Origin: Phycisphaerae bacterium
GTDB taxonomy: Bacteria; Planctomycetota; Phycisphaerae; JAJVII01
Direction: 5' to 3'
Length of the DNA stretch: 23,067 nucleotides
NCBI GenBank assembly: GCA_028706835.1
Contig: JAQTVL010000006.1
Span: forward strand, 1 to 23,067
Shown here piece by piece: positions 7,575-16,800 of the stretch. Every line of letters begins with the position of its first letter. The stretch's first letter is position 1. The position numbers were made by a program, and so were the translations under genes. The notes beneath the pieces are model-generated. The model did not search any database. It saw only the letters and a list, made by a program, of their open reading frames with translations, and was not told the DNA's origin.

Positions 7575-7611
7575 CCAAAGCGGGAGCTGCGCTCCCGCAC
7601 TCCACAAACAG
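7575..7611 (-). repeat. 37-base palindromic module, copy 2 (inverted)
   Basis: This is the reverse complement of the module at 7366–7402, with its hairpin at 7580–7598. The two copies differ only by the compensatory stem pair, apart from possible flank differences. With the hairpin at 7467–7491 they fill much of the non-coding spacer 7338–7813. Confidence 0.75.
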
Positions 7612-7813
7612 ACAGACGCGCAGACTGCGGCATCGCGATTCGGCTTCAGCAACGGATTCCACGCGGTTCCGCGACCGAGGGGGAAGAGTCCACCAAATCA
7701 TACCGTCGCCGGCCCGCGAATGCCACCCCCTTGCAGCGCGAACCGCCCCGGCACATGATGACGCCCTTGTGGTTTATCTTATCGGCGGAATGCGGGCCCA
7801 AGTGGAGAAGATG

Positions 7814-10222
7814 ATGCGATACACCATTCTGACGTTACTGACCGCGGCCCTCCTGGCGAGCCCAGCCGCCGCAACCATCCCCGATATCCCGCTGATCGTC
7901 CAGGAGCGGGCGGCGCTGCCCCGAACCGATAACGTCGTCGTCGGCGCAATCCCGCTGCCCATGGGCGCGGTGCAGGATGTCAAGTCGCTCGCGCTGTTCA
8001 GCCGCGACACCGGCGGGCTCTCGCTGGACGCCCCAGCCGAGCAGGCGGTGCCGGCCGTCTTCGCCGTCCGCGAAAAGTGGCTGTACGACAACAGTGTCCG
8101 CTGGGCGACGGTCCACTTCACCGCCTCCGTCGGGGCCGACAGCAAAACCAGCTACGTCGTGCGGCAGGCCAACCCGGCCAGGTTTCGCTATCCGATCAGC
8201 GCCAGCGCCGTGTGGGACCGCGCGACGGTCGATACCGGGACGATCAAGTTCGTCGTCACGCGCAACAACTTCAACGTGATCGACCAGGCCTGCTACGACC
8301 CGACCGGCAAGGGCAAATACGACAAGCCGTTCATCAACGCCGGGCAGGCAAAAATCCGGCTGAACGTCTCGCCCGGCAAGTACAAGGTCGACAACAAGGT
8401 CGCGTCGCTGGACGTGATCGGCGACGCGGTCGACCTGACGCCGAAGGTCGACAAGATCGAGGTCGAGGCCGTCGACACCCCGCGGGCCGTGGTAAAGGTC
8501 ACCGGCCGGTTCATGGACAAGATCACGCCCATGCTGGACTTCACCGCCCGGATCTACGCCCTGCCCGACTCCGGCTCGGTGCGGGTCATGTTCACCCTCG
8601 TCAACAAAAGCGGCAAGGAATGGCGCGATTTCCAGGGCATCAACGAGTTCGCCATCGAACTGCCCGTCCGCATCGACGGCGACCTGCAATACACGATCTC
8701 CAATTCAGCCGGCGACGACGCCGCCGGCCCGATCGCCCCAGCCGAGGCCGCGAGCATCCTGCTGCCGCACAGCGACGACTACACGCTCGGCGGCATCGCC
8801 AAGGGCGGCGGCAAGGCCAAGAGCGTGGCGACTCGCCGGCTGGGCTGGGCCGACCTGGCGGGCAAGGATGTCGGCGTCACGGTCGGCATCCGCAACTTCT
8901 GGCAGATGCACCCGAAGGGCCTGACGGTTGGCGGCGACGGCCGCATGTTGATCCAACTCGTGCCGAAGCAGGACAAGCCGGTCCTCGCCCCGAGCGCCGC
9001 CGTCTCGCAGGCAACGGCCCGCGTGGACCTGTTCAACGGCGCCGCCCGTACGCACGAGTTCCTCATCGCCCCCCACGCCGCGAGCGCCAGTCCGCGGGCC
9101 ATCGCACTCGGCATCGTCGACCCGCTGATCGCGACCGCCAGGACGAGCTGGTACTGCCAGGGCACGCAAGCGGAAGGGCCGCTCGTCGACGCGACGCCGG
9201 AGTTGTTCAAGCCGGAGCACGCGGCCCTGGCCGCCAACTGGCAGAAGCGCGTGGCGGCGGCGTTGCTGGACGTGGCCGGGCCACGGCGACTCTCCGGCGG
9301 CAACAGCGGCCTGGAGGAATACGGCCTGCTCGCCTACGGCGACGCCGCCGACCTGACCCAGCGCGTCACCCCGAACGACTGGCTGGCCAACGTGTGGGAG
9401 GGCAACGCCGGCGACTTCGCCCGCGCCGCCATGGTCCAATTCTGGCGCACCGGCGACTGGCTCGCCTGGGACGCCGCCAGCCGGGCCGCCCTGCACCTGG
9501 CCGACGTCGAGATCGCCCACATGCACATCCAGGAGCCGGGGCTTGCGGGCATGGAGCGCCCAGCGCCGAGTCGTGGCCTGTTCCGCCAGACCTTCGGCGG
9601 CGACCTGTTCGCTGTGTCCGGCCAGATGGACTCCGCAAAGAGCCAGTCGCTCTACGACCTGTATCACATGACCGGCGACGCCTGGTTCCTCGACGCCGGC
9701 CTGCTCACCGCCTCCTACGCGATGAAACACACCGGCAACTCCCTCCGCGCCGCCTCCAACCGGACCAAGATCCTCATCGCCGCCTACGAGCAGACCGGCG
9801 ACAAGCAATACCTCGACGAAGCCGGCAAGTGGCTCGATGGCCAGATCCTCCGCCGCTCGCCCCTGGCCAAGTGGGACATGACCGGCGCCGGCTACGGCGT
9901 CGCCGCCGAGGCCCTGTTCGACCTCTATCGCCTCACCGGCGAAGACCGCTGGGCCAAGGCCGTCGTCAACTGCTGCGACTCGCTCATCAAGAGCTTCGGC
10001 ACGAACGCCCCAGCCGGCGCCACCGCCAACTGCTTCGGCCTGGCCTACCAACTGACCGGCAGCGACGAGTATCTGAAGAAGGGCGTGCAGATGCTCAACC
10101 TGTCCGCCAACGAGCGGATCGCCGGGCCGAGTTCCTTCGCCCAGGCCTTCCGCCTGTCGCCCTATTTCCTGGTGTATCTGACGAAGGACTACAAGCCGCC
10201 CCAACCGGTAGTGCAGAAGTGA
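7814..10222 (+). CDS. Secreted PcRGLX/YetA-like protein (PL26 rhamnogalacturonan exolyase-like)
   Basis: This 802-residue protein has a signal peptide (residues 1–21, ending SPAAA). The first domain, from about residue 30, reads VVVGAIPLPMGAVQD followed by SVRWATVHF; this matches the N-terminal RIFT-barrel of the PcRGLX/YetA family. A beta-rich middle part follows. The C-terminal third (about 500–790) is a helical toroid with repeated helix hairpins ending in TGDxxYLD-type turns (HMTGDAWFLDAG, EQTGDKQYLDEAG, RLTGEDRWAKA, TGSDEYLKKG). PcRGLX is a fungal PL26 lyase; most bacterial members are uncharacterised, so pectin/rhamnogalacturonan breakdown is an inference. ATG 7814 is chosen over 7811 because GGAG lies six rather than three bases upstream. 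It ends six bases from the convergent gene at 10229. Confidence 0.75.
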   Translation: MRYTILTLLTAALLASPAAATIPDIPLIVQERAALPRTDNVVVGAIPLPMGAVQDVKSLALFSRDTGGLSLDAPAEQAVPAVFAVREKWLYDNSVRWATVHFTASVGADSKTSYVVRQANPARFRYPISASAVWDRATVDTGTIKFVVTRNNFNVIDQACYDPTGKGKYDKPFINAGQAKIRLNVSPGKYKVDNKVASLDVIGDAVDLTPKVDKIEVEAVDTPRAVVKVTGRFMDKITPMLDFTARIYALPDSGSVRVMFTLVNKSGKEWRDFQGINEFAIELPVRIDGDLQYTISNSAGDDAAGPIAPAEAASILLPHSDDYTLGGIAKGGGKAKSVATRRLGWADLAGKDVGVTVGIRNFWQMHPKGLTVGGDGRMLIQLVPKQDKPVLAPSAAVSQATARVDLFNGAARTHEFLIAPHAASASPRAIALGIVDPLIATARTSWYCQGTQAEGPLVDATPELFKPEHAALAANWQKRVAAALLDVAGPRRLSGGNSGLEEYGLLAYGDAADLTQRVTPNDWLANVWEGNAGDFARAAMVQFWRTGDWLAWDAASRAALHLADVEIAHMHIQEPGLAGMERPAPSRGLFRQTFGGDLFAVSGQMDSAKSQSLYDLYHMTGDAWFLDAGLLTASYAMKHTGNSLRAASNRTKILIAAYEQTGDKQYLDEAGKWLDGQILRRSPLAKWDMTGAGYGVAAEALFDLYRLTGEDRWAKAVVNCCDSLIKSFGTNAPAGATANCFGLAYQLTGSDEYLKKGVQMLNLSANERIAGPSSFAQAFRLSPYFLVYLTKDYKPPQPVVQK

Positions 10223-10228
10223 TGCCGC

Positions 10229-10603
10229 TCAGTCCCCCAGCAGCACGGTCATGTAAAACGAGGTGCTGGCGATGAGGTCCTCCCCGCCCTTCACCGTCAC
10301 GGTGACAGGCCGCCGGGTGACGACCTCCGCATCCACGGCCGCGCGAAACGTGTAGGTACCCACGTTGCCGCTGATCCGCCTCTCGCTGTCGATCGCGGTC
10401 ACGCCCCGCGGCAGCCCGTCGAACATCACCTGCACCGGCCCGTTGAACTCCCGGCGGTAGATGGTGATCACGATCGTCGCGGTCCGCCCACGCTTGATCC
10501 GAACCGGCTCCGGCTTCTCGACGAACAGCCCCGCGTCCGCGAGCACCACCGCCGACAGCAGCAGCACGCCAAGGCCAGCCAGCAACACGCTTCGTCGCAA
10601 CAT
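10229..10603 (-). CDS. Small secreted protein with a single Ig-like beta domain
   Basis: This 124-residue protein has a signal peptide (about 1–23, hydrophobic LLAGLGVLLLSAVVLADA). The rest reads as one beta-sandwich, similar in style to bacterial Ig-like/pre-peptidase domains: an RGRTATIVITIYR strand, FNGPVQVMFDGLPRGVT, and a C-terminal PVTVTVKGGEDL strand. No catalytic motif or cysteine is visible. The SD GGGAGG lies six bases upstream of ATG 10603. A promoter candidate TTCACT–16 bp–TATGAT lies at 10631–10658. The function is unknown. It is last in a minus-strand series but has its own promoter. Confidence 0.65.
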   Translation of the reverse strand: MLRRSVLLAGLGVLLLSAVVLADAGLFVEKPEPVRIKRGRTATIVITIYRREFNGPVQVMFDGLPRGVTAIDSERRISGNVGTYTFRAAVDAEVVTRRPVTVTVKGGEDLIASTSFYMTVLLGD

Positions 10604-10630
10604 CGTCGCCTCCCGCCGATCCCCGCAACA

Positions 10631-10658
10631 ATCATAGAGGACTATCGGCCAAAGTGAA
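10631..10658 (-). promoter_or_regulatory. Promoter candidate for the small secreted protein
   Basis: On the minus strand TTCACT (10653–10658) and TATGAT (10631–10636) are 16 bases apart. Transcription would begin near 10624, about 20 bases before ATG 10603, leaving room for the SD. Prediction only. Confidence 0.4.
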
Positions 10659-10687
10659 CGGTCTTGTTCATCGCCAAACCGCAGCCG

Positions 10688-11101
10688 TCACGCCCCGGGC
10701 CGTTCCGCCGAACTGAGGATCTGCACCAGGCCGATGATCGCCTGCACCGCGCCCCAGATGATCGCCCCGTAGGCGACGACCACCACGCCGCCCTCCCGGC
10801 TGGCGGCCGCCAACTGGTACGACCCCGCCGTCACAACGATCCCAGCCAGGCAGATCAGCAGGCCGCTGGTGAACTTCCGCATGCCTCGCCGCCGCGGGGC
10901 CTGCTTTCGCACCTTGCGAACCGCATCGAGCGCCTCGCGGGCCTGGCTGTCGGTCATCCCCCGGCTGGTCAGGCGCAGCAGCACGTAATCGTCGCTCAGC
11001 CCGCGCGCAACCAGCTCGGCCGCGAAGGCCTTCACCGCCTTCGGGTCCCGAATGTCCAGGTGCTGCTGCTCGATCGTGCTCGCACTGTGCAATCGCGACA
11101 T
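10688..11101 (-). CDS. Small membrane protein with two transmembrane helices, unknown function
   Basis: This is a 137-residue protein. The N-terminal half (1–70) is soluble and helical, with RDPKAVKAFAAELVARGLSD and MTDSQAREALDAVRK, resembling short helix-turn segments of the SHOCT/UBA-like sort. A basic patch (RKQAPRRRGMRK) precedes two membrane helices (about 77–100 and 105–127). Such an N-in arrangement suggests a cytoplasmic helical head on a membrane hairpin. I do not recognise the family. ATG 11101 has GGGAGG six bases upstream. The 27–59 residues of longer frame before it run through non-coding sequence. A weak promoter, TTGCGG–18 bp–TACAAT, lies at 11178–11207. Confidence 0.6.
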   Translation of the reverse strand: MSRLHSASTIEQQHLDIRDPKAVKAFAAELVARGLSDDYVLLRLTSRGMTDSQAREALDAVRKVRKQAPRRRGMRKFTSGLLICLAGIVVTAGSYQLAAASREGGVVVVAYGAIIWGAVQAIIGLVQILSSAERPGA

Positions 11102-11345
11102 CGCAGGCCTCCCATCGATGTCGACTCCCCACTCCGCCGGCCACGAAATGATTCCCGGCAAGAGAAATGTAGCTTCTATTGTATCGGCTGGCCGCCCCCT
11201 CCCGCAACGCCCGAACTTGGCGCCCGGACGATCGACCGCCCGCAAGAACCGCACCGTGCCCCTGGGCGGACTCTTCATGTCGCTTGCGTTTTCGCATGCC
11301 CGGCTTAGCCCGTTCGTAGCGTGCCCGTAAAGGCATTTCCCGAAG

Positions 11346-11361
11346 ACCGCCCTACGGCGGT
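11346..11361. repeat. Short palindrome in the 11102–11548 spacer
   Basis: ACCGCC (11346–11351) pairs with GGCGGT (11356–11361) over a CTAC loop, downstream of the CcsA gene. No T-tract follows, so it is a weak terminator candidate at best. Apart from this and the weak promoter near 11178–11207, I see nothing in this 447-base spacer. Confidence 0.35.
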
Positions 11362-11548
11362 ACTACAAACCAGCCCGCAAACTGAGGCCGTATGCAAGCG
11401 TCCGAAAACGCTCTTGCAGAGCCGTCCCGCAGTCCCGACAATACTTTGAACGACATGTCTGGCCCGCGTGGGCATGGCTGCTCCCCCGTCCCAAACAACC
11501 GGACGGCGTTCCAGCCATGGCGCCCATCGAATGACGCCTGATAGACCA

Positions 11549-12439
11549 CTACGACACATACGCGTGCATGCTCGCCCCCGACAGGGCGCTCACGATGCTC
11601 GCCATCAGCGTTACCACGATCGCAGCCGCGCCCGCGATCGACCACGCCGCCGTGATCGCACGGTATCGCCGCGGGAACATGTGCCGGAAGTGGAAGTACC
11701 CGAGGAACACCAGCCAACTCACCAGCGACCACATCTCCTTCGGGTCCCAGAACCAGTAGTCGCCCCAGGCGACCTTGCCCCAGACCGACCCGAGCACCAG
11801 GCCCAGCGTCAGCAGCGGGTAGCCGAACAGCGTGACGCGGTAGGCAGCGCCGTCGAACTCGCTGATCGACTTCGATTCCTTCCCCCTGGCCGCATCCGCC
11901 ACCGACAGCACCAGTAACACGACGGCGTGGGCTGCCGCCATGAACAGGATCACGTACGACAGCATGTACGACAGCACGTGCGGGCCGAACAGCCAGGTCC
12001 GAAGCGCGGGCATCAGCGTCTTCGGCGTGGCGGAGAACGACGAGACGTTTATGTACGCCGCCGGCAGCGCCAGCACGATCCCCAGCACGCAGTCGACGTA
12101 CGGCAGCTTCGCTCCCAGCAGCCCGCGGCAGAACAGCGACAGCGGATACATCAGCATGCCCATGGACAGGAATATCTCGAACATGTTCTGCAACGGAAGA
12201 TGCTGCACGTGCCGCCAGCGATAGACCCACAGCCCCCCGATCAGGGCCGAGCCAGCCAGGAACAGCAACTCCGCCAGCCAGCGCAGCGCGACAGCCGGCC
12301 TCGTGCGGCCATTGAACCGCAGAATCGCGACGGCGACGAAAATCACGCCGGCCAGCGCAAACAACGCGATCGCCGCCACGAGGATCGGCCCGTAGGGCCA
12401 GGCCTTCAGCCCGAATTTGTCGGCTGCGGCGTTATGCAT
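11549..12439 (-). CDS. ccsA: Cytochrome c biogenesis protein CcsA (System II haem handling)
   Basis: This is a 296-residue polytopic membrane protein with about eight hydrophobic helices. The tryptophan-rich WWD haem-binding motif is at 220–235 (WGKVAWGDYWFWDPKE). Histidines at 80, 154 and 171, and the pair at 250/253, are candidates for the haem-ligand positions of the family. With ResB it forms the CcsBA synthetase that exports haem and attaches it to CXXCH motifs of cytochromes c outside the membrane. ATG 12439 is chosen because GGAGG lies five bases upstream, and because it overlaps the end of the ResB-like gene by eight bases, a sign of coupled translation. The upstream extension reads through the ResB-like coding sequence in another frame. 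Confidence 0.92.
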   Translation of the reverse strand: MHNAAADKFGLKAWPYGPILVAAIALFALAGVIFVAVAILRFNGRTRPAVALRWLAELLFLAGSALIGGLWVYRWRHVQHLPLQNMFEIFLSMGMLMYPLSLFCRGLLGAKLPYVDCVLGIVLALPAAYINVSSFSATPKTLMPALRTWLFGPHVLSYMLSYVILFMAAAHAVVLLVLSVADAARGKESKSISEFDGAAYRVTLFGYPLLTLGLVLGSVWGKVAWGDYWFWDPKEMWSLVSWLVFLGYFHFRHMFPRRYRAITAAWSIAGAAAIVVTLMASIVSALSGASMHAYVS

Positions 12440-13859
12440 GTCGCCTCCCGCGCCCCCACCGCGCCGCCGGGGCGATCCAGAACTTCCACAGCAGCCCGAA
12501 CATCCCGACCGCGTAGCCCGCGAACACCCACCCAACGCCCGTGTCCGCCCGCACCTCGAAGATCGTCACGTCGTCCCGACGCCGGTCCCAGTCCACCTGG
12601 TAGAAGTGGTAGCCGCCATAGTGCAGCGGGCGATTCACTTCGACCACCTGCCGCTCGACCTCCTGCCCGGCCACCAGGACCGACACGTCCGCGTTGTACG
12701 ACTTGATGTTGCCGAAGTCGTCCGACCGCGACAGCACGAACTGGAACGGGGCGTCCTCGGGCCAGGCCGGCCAGGTGTCGCGGCAGACGCTGTCATCCGC
12801 CCGGGCGGGCGGCAGAATCCAGAACATCCACGACCTCTCCTGGAGATGGACGGCGACGCGCACCGCCGGCTGCGGCGACGACTCGTCCGGCTGGGCAGGC
12901 ACATACCGCATCGAGAGCCCTGCCCCGTCCGGCTCGCCGGCCTCCGGGAAGGCATATCGAATCTCCGGCGCCTTGCCCGCGAAGGCCAGCTCGACCTCCA
13001 GCGCCGGATTGACCGGCGGGCCGCCCGCGTCGAGCACGCGATCCTCGCGCTGGGTCGCCGGCCGGCTCGTAACCTGGAGCCGCGAGAACGCACGCCTGAT
13101 CCGCACGGTGGCTGCCGGGTCCGCCAGAGTCGTTTCCGAGCCGGCAGCCGCTTCCAGCCGCACCGGCAGGCCCTTGGAGGGTCGAATCTCCAGCGCGGCT
13201 GACGCCGTGGCGTGCGGAAGATATTCGAGAACTTCCACCGACCCGAACTGGTCGAGCGAGATGGCCTGGCCGATCTTCCAGTGGACGTCCGACTCTCGTT
13301 CCTCCGCTTGCGGCGAGCCGGGCGACGGCATTCGCAGCGTGATGTGCAACGGCCACTTGGCGGTGGGCTTGTAGTAGTCCATCCAGAACCGGTTCAGGCG
13401 AATCGCGAACGGCAGGTTGGACGCCGCGCCGGCATCGTCGCGCACCATCGCCGTCGGCTGACCCTCGTAGAGCCTCATCTCCTTGGATCGCGGGTCCTTC
13501 GCCGCCGTCGCGCCGGCGTGCAGGCGGTAGATGGCCTTCGACCCGAGCAGCGACCCGATGATCACCAGCGCCGGGCCGAGGTGGATGCACAGCGGCCCCA
13601 GCCGGCGCATCCCCGGAAACACGATCGGGCTGGCCAACAGGCCGAGCGTCAGGACGATCCAGAACGCCGCCAGCGGCGGCGAGTTGAAGAACTCGACCGA
13701 CGGGTCCGTCCCCCGAGGCCCCGCCGACATGCGAGCCCCGGCGATGGCGAAGACGATGAACAGGGCGATCAGGATCAACCCGATCCACAACCCCACGCGG
13801 CGCACGTATGGCTTGATGGATGGGGAGCCGGGCGGGCTGGATGACTGAGTCTCGCTCAT
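12432..13859 (-). CDS. resB: ResB-like cytochrome c biogenesis protein
   Basis: This is a 475-residue protein. Membrane helices lie at about 24–43, 62–80 and 88–108, a large extracytoplasmic beta-rich domain spans about 115–425, and a last helix (VGWVFAGYAVGMFGLLWKF) is near the C terminus. The domain ends with the ResB feature EVNRPLHYGGYHFYQVDWD. ResB/CcsB partners CcsA in System II cytochrome c maturation, probably as a scaffold for apocytochrome or thiol delivery. The gene overlaps the CcsA start by eight bases. Its own ATG at 13859 has no convincing SD and lies 34 bases after the stop of the coiled-coil gene, so all three may be one transcript. Divergence is usual in this family; the call rests on layout plus the CcsA neighbour. 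Confidence 0.85.
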   Translation of the reverse strand: MSETQSSSPPGSPSIKPYVRRVGLWIGLILIALFIVFAIAGARMSAGPRGTDPSVEFFNSPPLAAFWIVLTLGLLASPIVFPGMRRLGPLCIHLGPALVIIGSLLGSKAIYRLHAGATAAKDPRSKEMRLYEGQPTAMVRDDAGAASNLPFAIRLNRFWMDYYKPTAKWPLHITLRMPSPGSPQAEERESDVHWKIGQAISLDQFGSVEVLEYLPHATASAALEIRPSKGLPVRLEAAAGSETTLADPAATVRIRRAFSRLQVTSRPATQREDRVLDAGGPPVNPALEVELAFAGKAPEIRYAFPEAGEPDGAGLSMRYVPAQPDESSPQPAVRVAVHLQERSWMFWILPPARADDSVCRDTWPAWPEDAPFQFVLSRSDDFGNIKSYNADVSVLVAGQEVERQVVEVNRPLHYGGYHFYQVDWDRRRDDVTIFEVRADTGVGWVFAGYAVGMFGLLWKFWIAPAARWGRGRRHA

Positions 13860-13893
13860 CGACGGGGAATTCTAGGCGACGCAGCAGGCAATG

Positions 13894-16800
13894 TCAGGTC
13901 GCGGCCTCGACGGCGGGTTCCGCCTCGACCCTCGGCGCCCCTGCCCTCTTCGGGCGGGCCAGGAACATCAGGCTCAGCACGCCCGCCAGCATCGTCAGCA
14001 CCAGCACAATCGCGGCGCCCGTGAGCATCCAGATCGGCCTGGCGTTCCGGCTGGACACGACTTCCGCCTGGACGATGCCCATGGTCACGCGGGCCATCGC
14101 CACGCCCTTGACGTCGATGAACCGCCGTTCCAGGTCGTCCCGCGCGGCGTTCGCCGCTTTGAGCTGCCGCGCCCGTTCCTCGAACGCCTTGCCCAGGCCG
14201 ACCAGTTCCAGGTGCTTCGCCCGCTGCTGCTCGATCCGCGAGGCCAGTTCGTCAACCTTCGCCTTGCCGGCGACGGCCGATTCCTTCAGCTCGATGTAGC
14301 GTTTGCACTGCGCGATGTTCGTGCGCAGATTCCTCAGTTCGCCCTCGCTCCGGGCGATGCCGTCGGTCAGTTTGGCCATGTTGTCCGTCAGCGTGCGGAC
14401 CAGCAGGCTCTGGTTCGGATCCGCCGCCCGCAGCGCCTTTGTGTAGGCAATCTGGGCCTTCTCGAACCGCTGGGTTGCGGCGGCGATCGTCTCGTCGGCC
14501 GAGCGCGTGTTGCGATCTTTCAACGCCTCGACCAGGGCGTCCGAAGCCGCTGTCCACTCCCGTTCCGCCGTCTTCAACTCCCCCGCATACTGGGCGCGGT
14601 ACTGCGCCTGCTCAGCCGAATCCCGTGCCAGCCGCTCCTTGTCCAGCGCGATGCTCTTTTCCAGGCCCGCAGCCTCCCGCTCGCGCATCTCGACCTCGCG
14701 CCCCAGCCTCGCCACCAGCGCCCTCGCCGCGATGCCCGCATCCGCCTTCGCATCCACCACGCCGGCTTCGCGAAGCTGCGCCAGCTCCGTCTGCACCTTC
14801 AACTGCGCCAGGCTCTCCCTGGCCAGCGACTCCTCGTCGGCCGTCGTTGCCTTCGCGATCTCGGCCAGCCGGCCCTTGATCGCCCCCAGCACCGCGTCCG
14901 ACGCCTGGTTGTCAGCCAGCCCGGCCTGGGCGCACAGTTGCTTCTTCGCGGCGGCCTCCGCGTTCGCCGCCACCCGGCAGTCGGCCTTGGCGCTCTTGAG
15001 GGAGTCGTCCAGTTCCTCGATCGTGTGGCCCTGCCGGATGGCGCTCACCTTGCCGTCGCGCCAGCGGAGGTAGCCCTTCATGACAACGTCCGCCGCGGCC
15101 CGGCTCAGTTTCTCGCTGCTGTCCCAGCCGTGCACGACCAGCCGGGCGGACTCGGAACTGCCGTCGGCCTTGCCGAGTTCAATCCGCCAGCGGTCGCCCG
15201 CGAGCACGCCGGCCGATTTCTCGTGCGGGAGCCGCTCGGTCTCGCGTGTGAACGCTTCCAGTTCCCGCATCGCGATCGTCGCCGCCGGCTCGATCGACTC
15301 CGACGCCGCCACCGGGAACGCACGCACGTCCATCCACCCCACCGAGTGATACGACGGGCGCACCGCGGCCCAGATCGCGAACTCGACCACCATCAGCACC
15401 ACCCCGGCGCACACGCCGATCGCCGTCGCCCACCGGCGGTAGACGGGCCAGTTGATCCGCTGCCACGCAAGCCGCGCCCTCGGCTGCTCCACCGCCGCCG
15501 GGGCGGGCGCGATCGGCCGGCCCAACGCCTCCACTTCCTTGCGACGCTCTTCCAGATTCTTTTCCGCGGCGGCCAGCGACGCTTTGGCCAGACGCACTTC
15601 CTCCCACCCGCTCAGCACGTCGCGTTCAGTTCGCTTGATCGCATCCCCGCGGCTCTCCAGGTCGTGGGCCAGCCGCTCCGCCTCCGCGTGCTGGCGACGG
15701 GCCAGTTCCTGCGCCTCCGCCAGCCGCTTCGCCTCAGCCTCCAGTTCCGCCAGCTTTTGGCGCACCTCGTCGTTGCGGGCCTGCGTGTCGCGCTTCTGGG
15801 CGACGATCGCCTCGCGCGTGGCCGCCACCTCGGCCTCCACCGCGGCGATCTTCGCTCGCCGGGCCGCCGCCTCCCGGTCCACTTCCGCCTGCTGCCGGCG
15901 AATCGATTCTCGCTGGCCGGCCAGGCCCGCCTGCACCGCCTCGACGTCCTTCTGCCGCTGCGACAGCGAACGTTCCAGCTCCTCCAGCGTAGCCGTCGTC
16001 GAGTCCGCCTCCGCCGCCCGACGCGCCAGGTCCGCCTCGAGTTTTGACACCCTCTGCGAGAAGGCAGCCTCCGCCTTTTGCAGCCGCTGCCTGGTCTGGG
16101 CGACGGCCCGCTGATGGGTCGCAAAGTCGGCCTGCGCCTTCGCGAACTCCTCGCGCCGCTGCGACAGCGACGCCTCGCCCTCCGCAAGCGTCTTCTCGCC
16201 CTCAGCCACCGCGGCGATTCGCGATTCGACTTCCGCCGTCTTTCGGCGAGCCAGGTCGACCCGCGAAGCCAGTTCGACTTCCGCCTCCGCCCGCGCCACG
16301 TCGGCAGCCTTGATCCGGCTGGCCAACTCGCGCTCCTGGCGCGTCCGCTCAGCCTCGGCGGCCTCGCGACGCGCCGCCATGTCCGCCACCGTCGTGGCCG
16401 TCAGTTTCTCCGCGGCCGCCCGCGCCGACGCCGCCAGCGCGTCCGCAGCCGCCTGGGTCGACGTGGTCAACCGGTTCGCTTCCGCACGGGCTGCCGAGGT
16501 AACGCCCTGGGCTTCCGCCTTCGCCGCGGACGTAACCTGATCCGCTTCCGTTGTCGCCGCCGACGTGAGTCGTTCCGCCTCCGCCTCAGCCGCGGACGTG
16601 ACCCGAGCCGCGTCCGCCTTCGCCAGCGACGTGAGTCGGTCAGCCTCAGCCTTTGCCGCCAACGCGACTCGCGCCGCCTCCGCCTTCGACGACGACGTGA
16701 CCCGGGCGGCCTCCTCTTTCGCGGCCGCGACCTGCGCCTCGGAGTCCATCGCCAGCCGGGCGGCTTCGATCTGGGCCGACTCCAGCTTCTCCCGCGCCTG

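Noticed and set aside
7338..7652. In-frame extension of Rho to an ATG at 7652
   Set aside because: The extension runs through two palindromic repeat modules and a third hairpin and has no family similarity. GTG 7337 has a good SD and begins right at the RNA-binding domain.
13891..16047. Long plus-strand open frames opposite the coiled-coil gene, up to 718 codons
   Set aside because: They are Arg/Pro/His-rich mirror translations of a high-GC coding strand. The minus-strand product has clear coiled-coil and membrane features.
16387..16716. Regular 33-bp spacing as a CRISPR or minisatellite array
   Set aside because: The period is exactly 11 codons in frame, copies diverge at the DNA level and there are no spacers; this is protein-level repetition.
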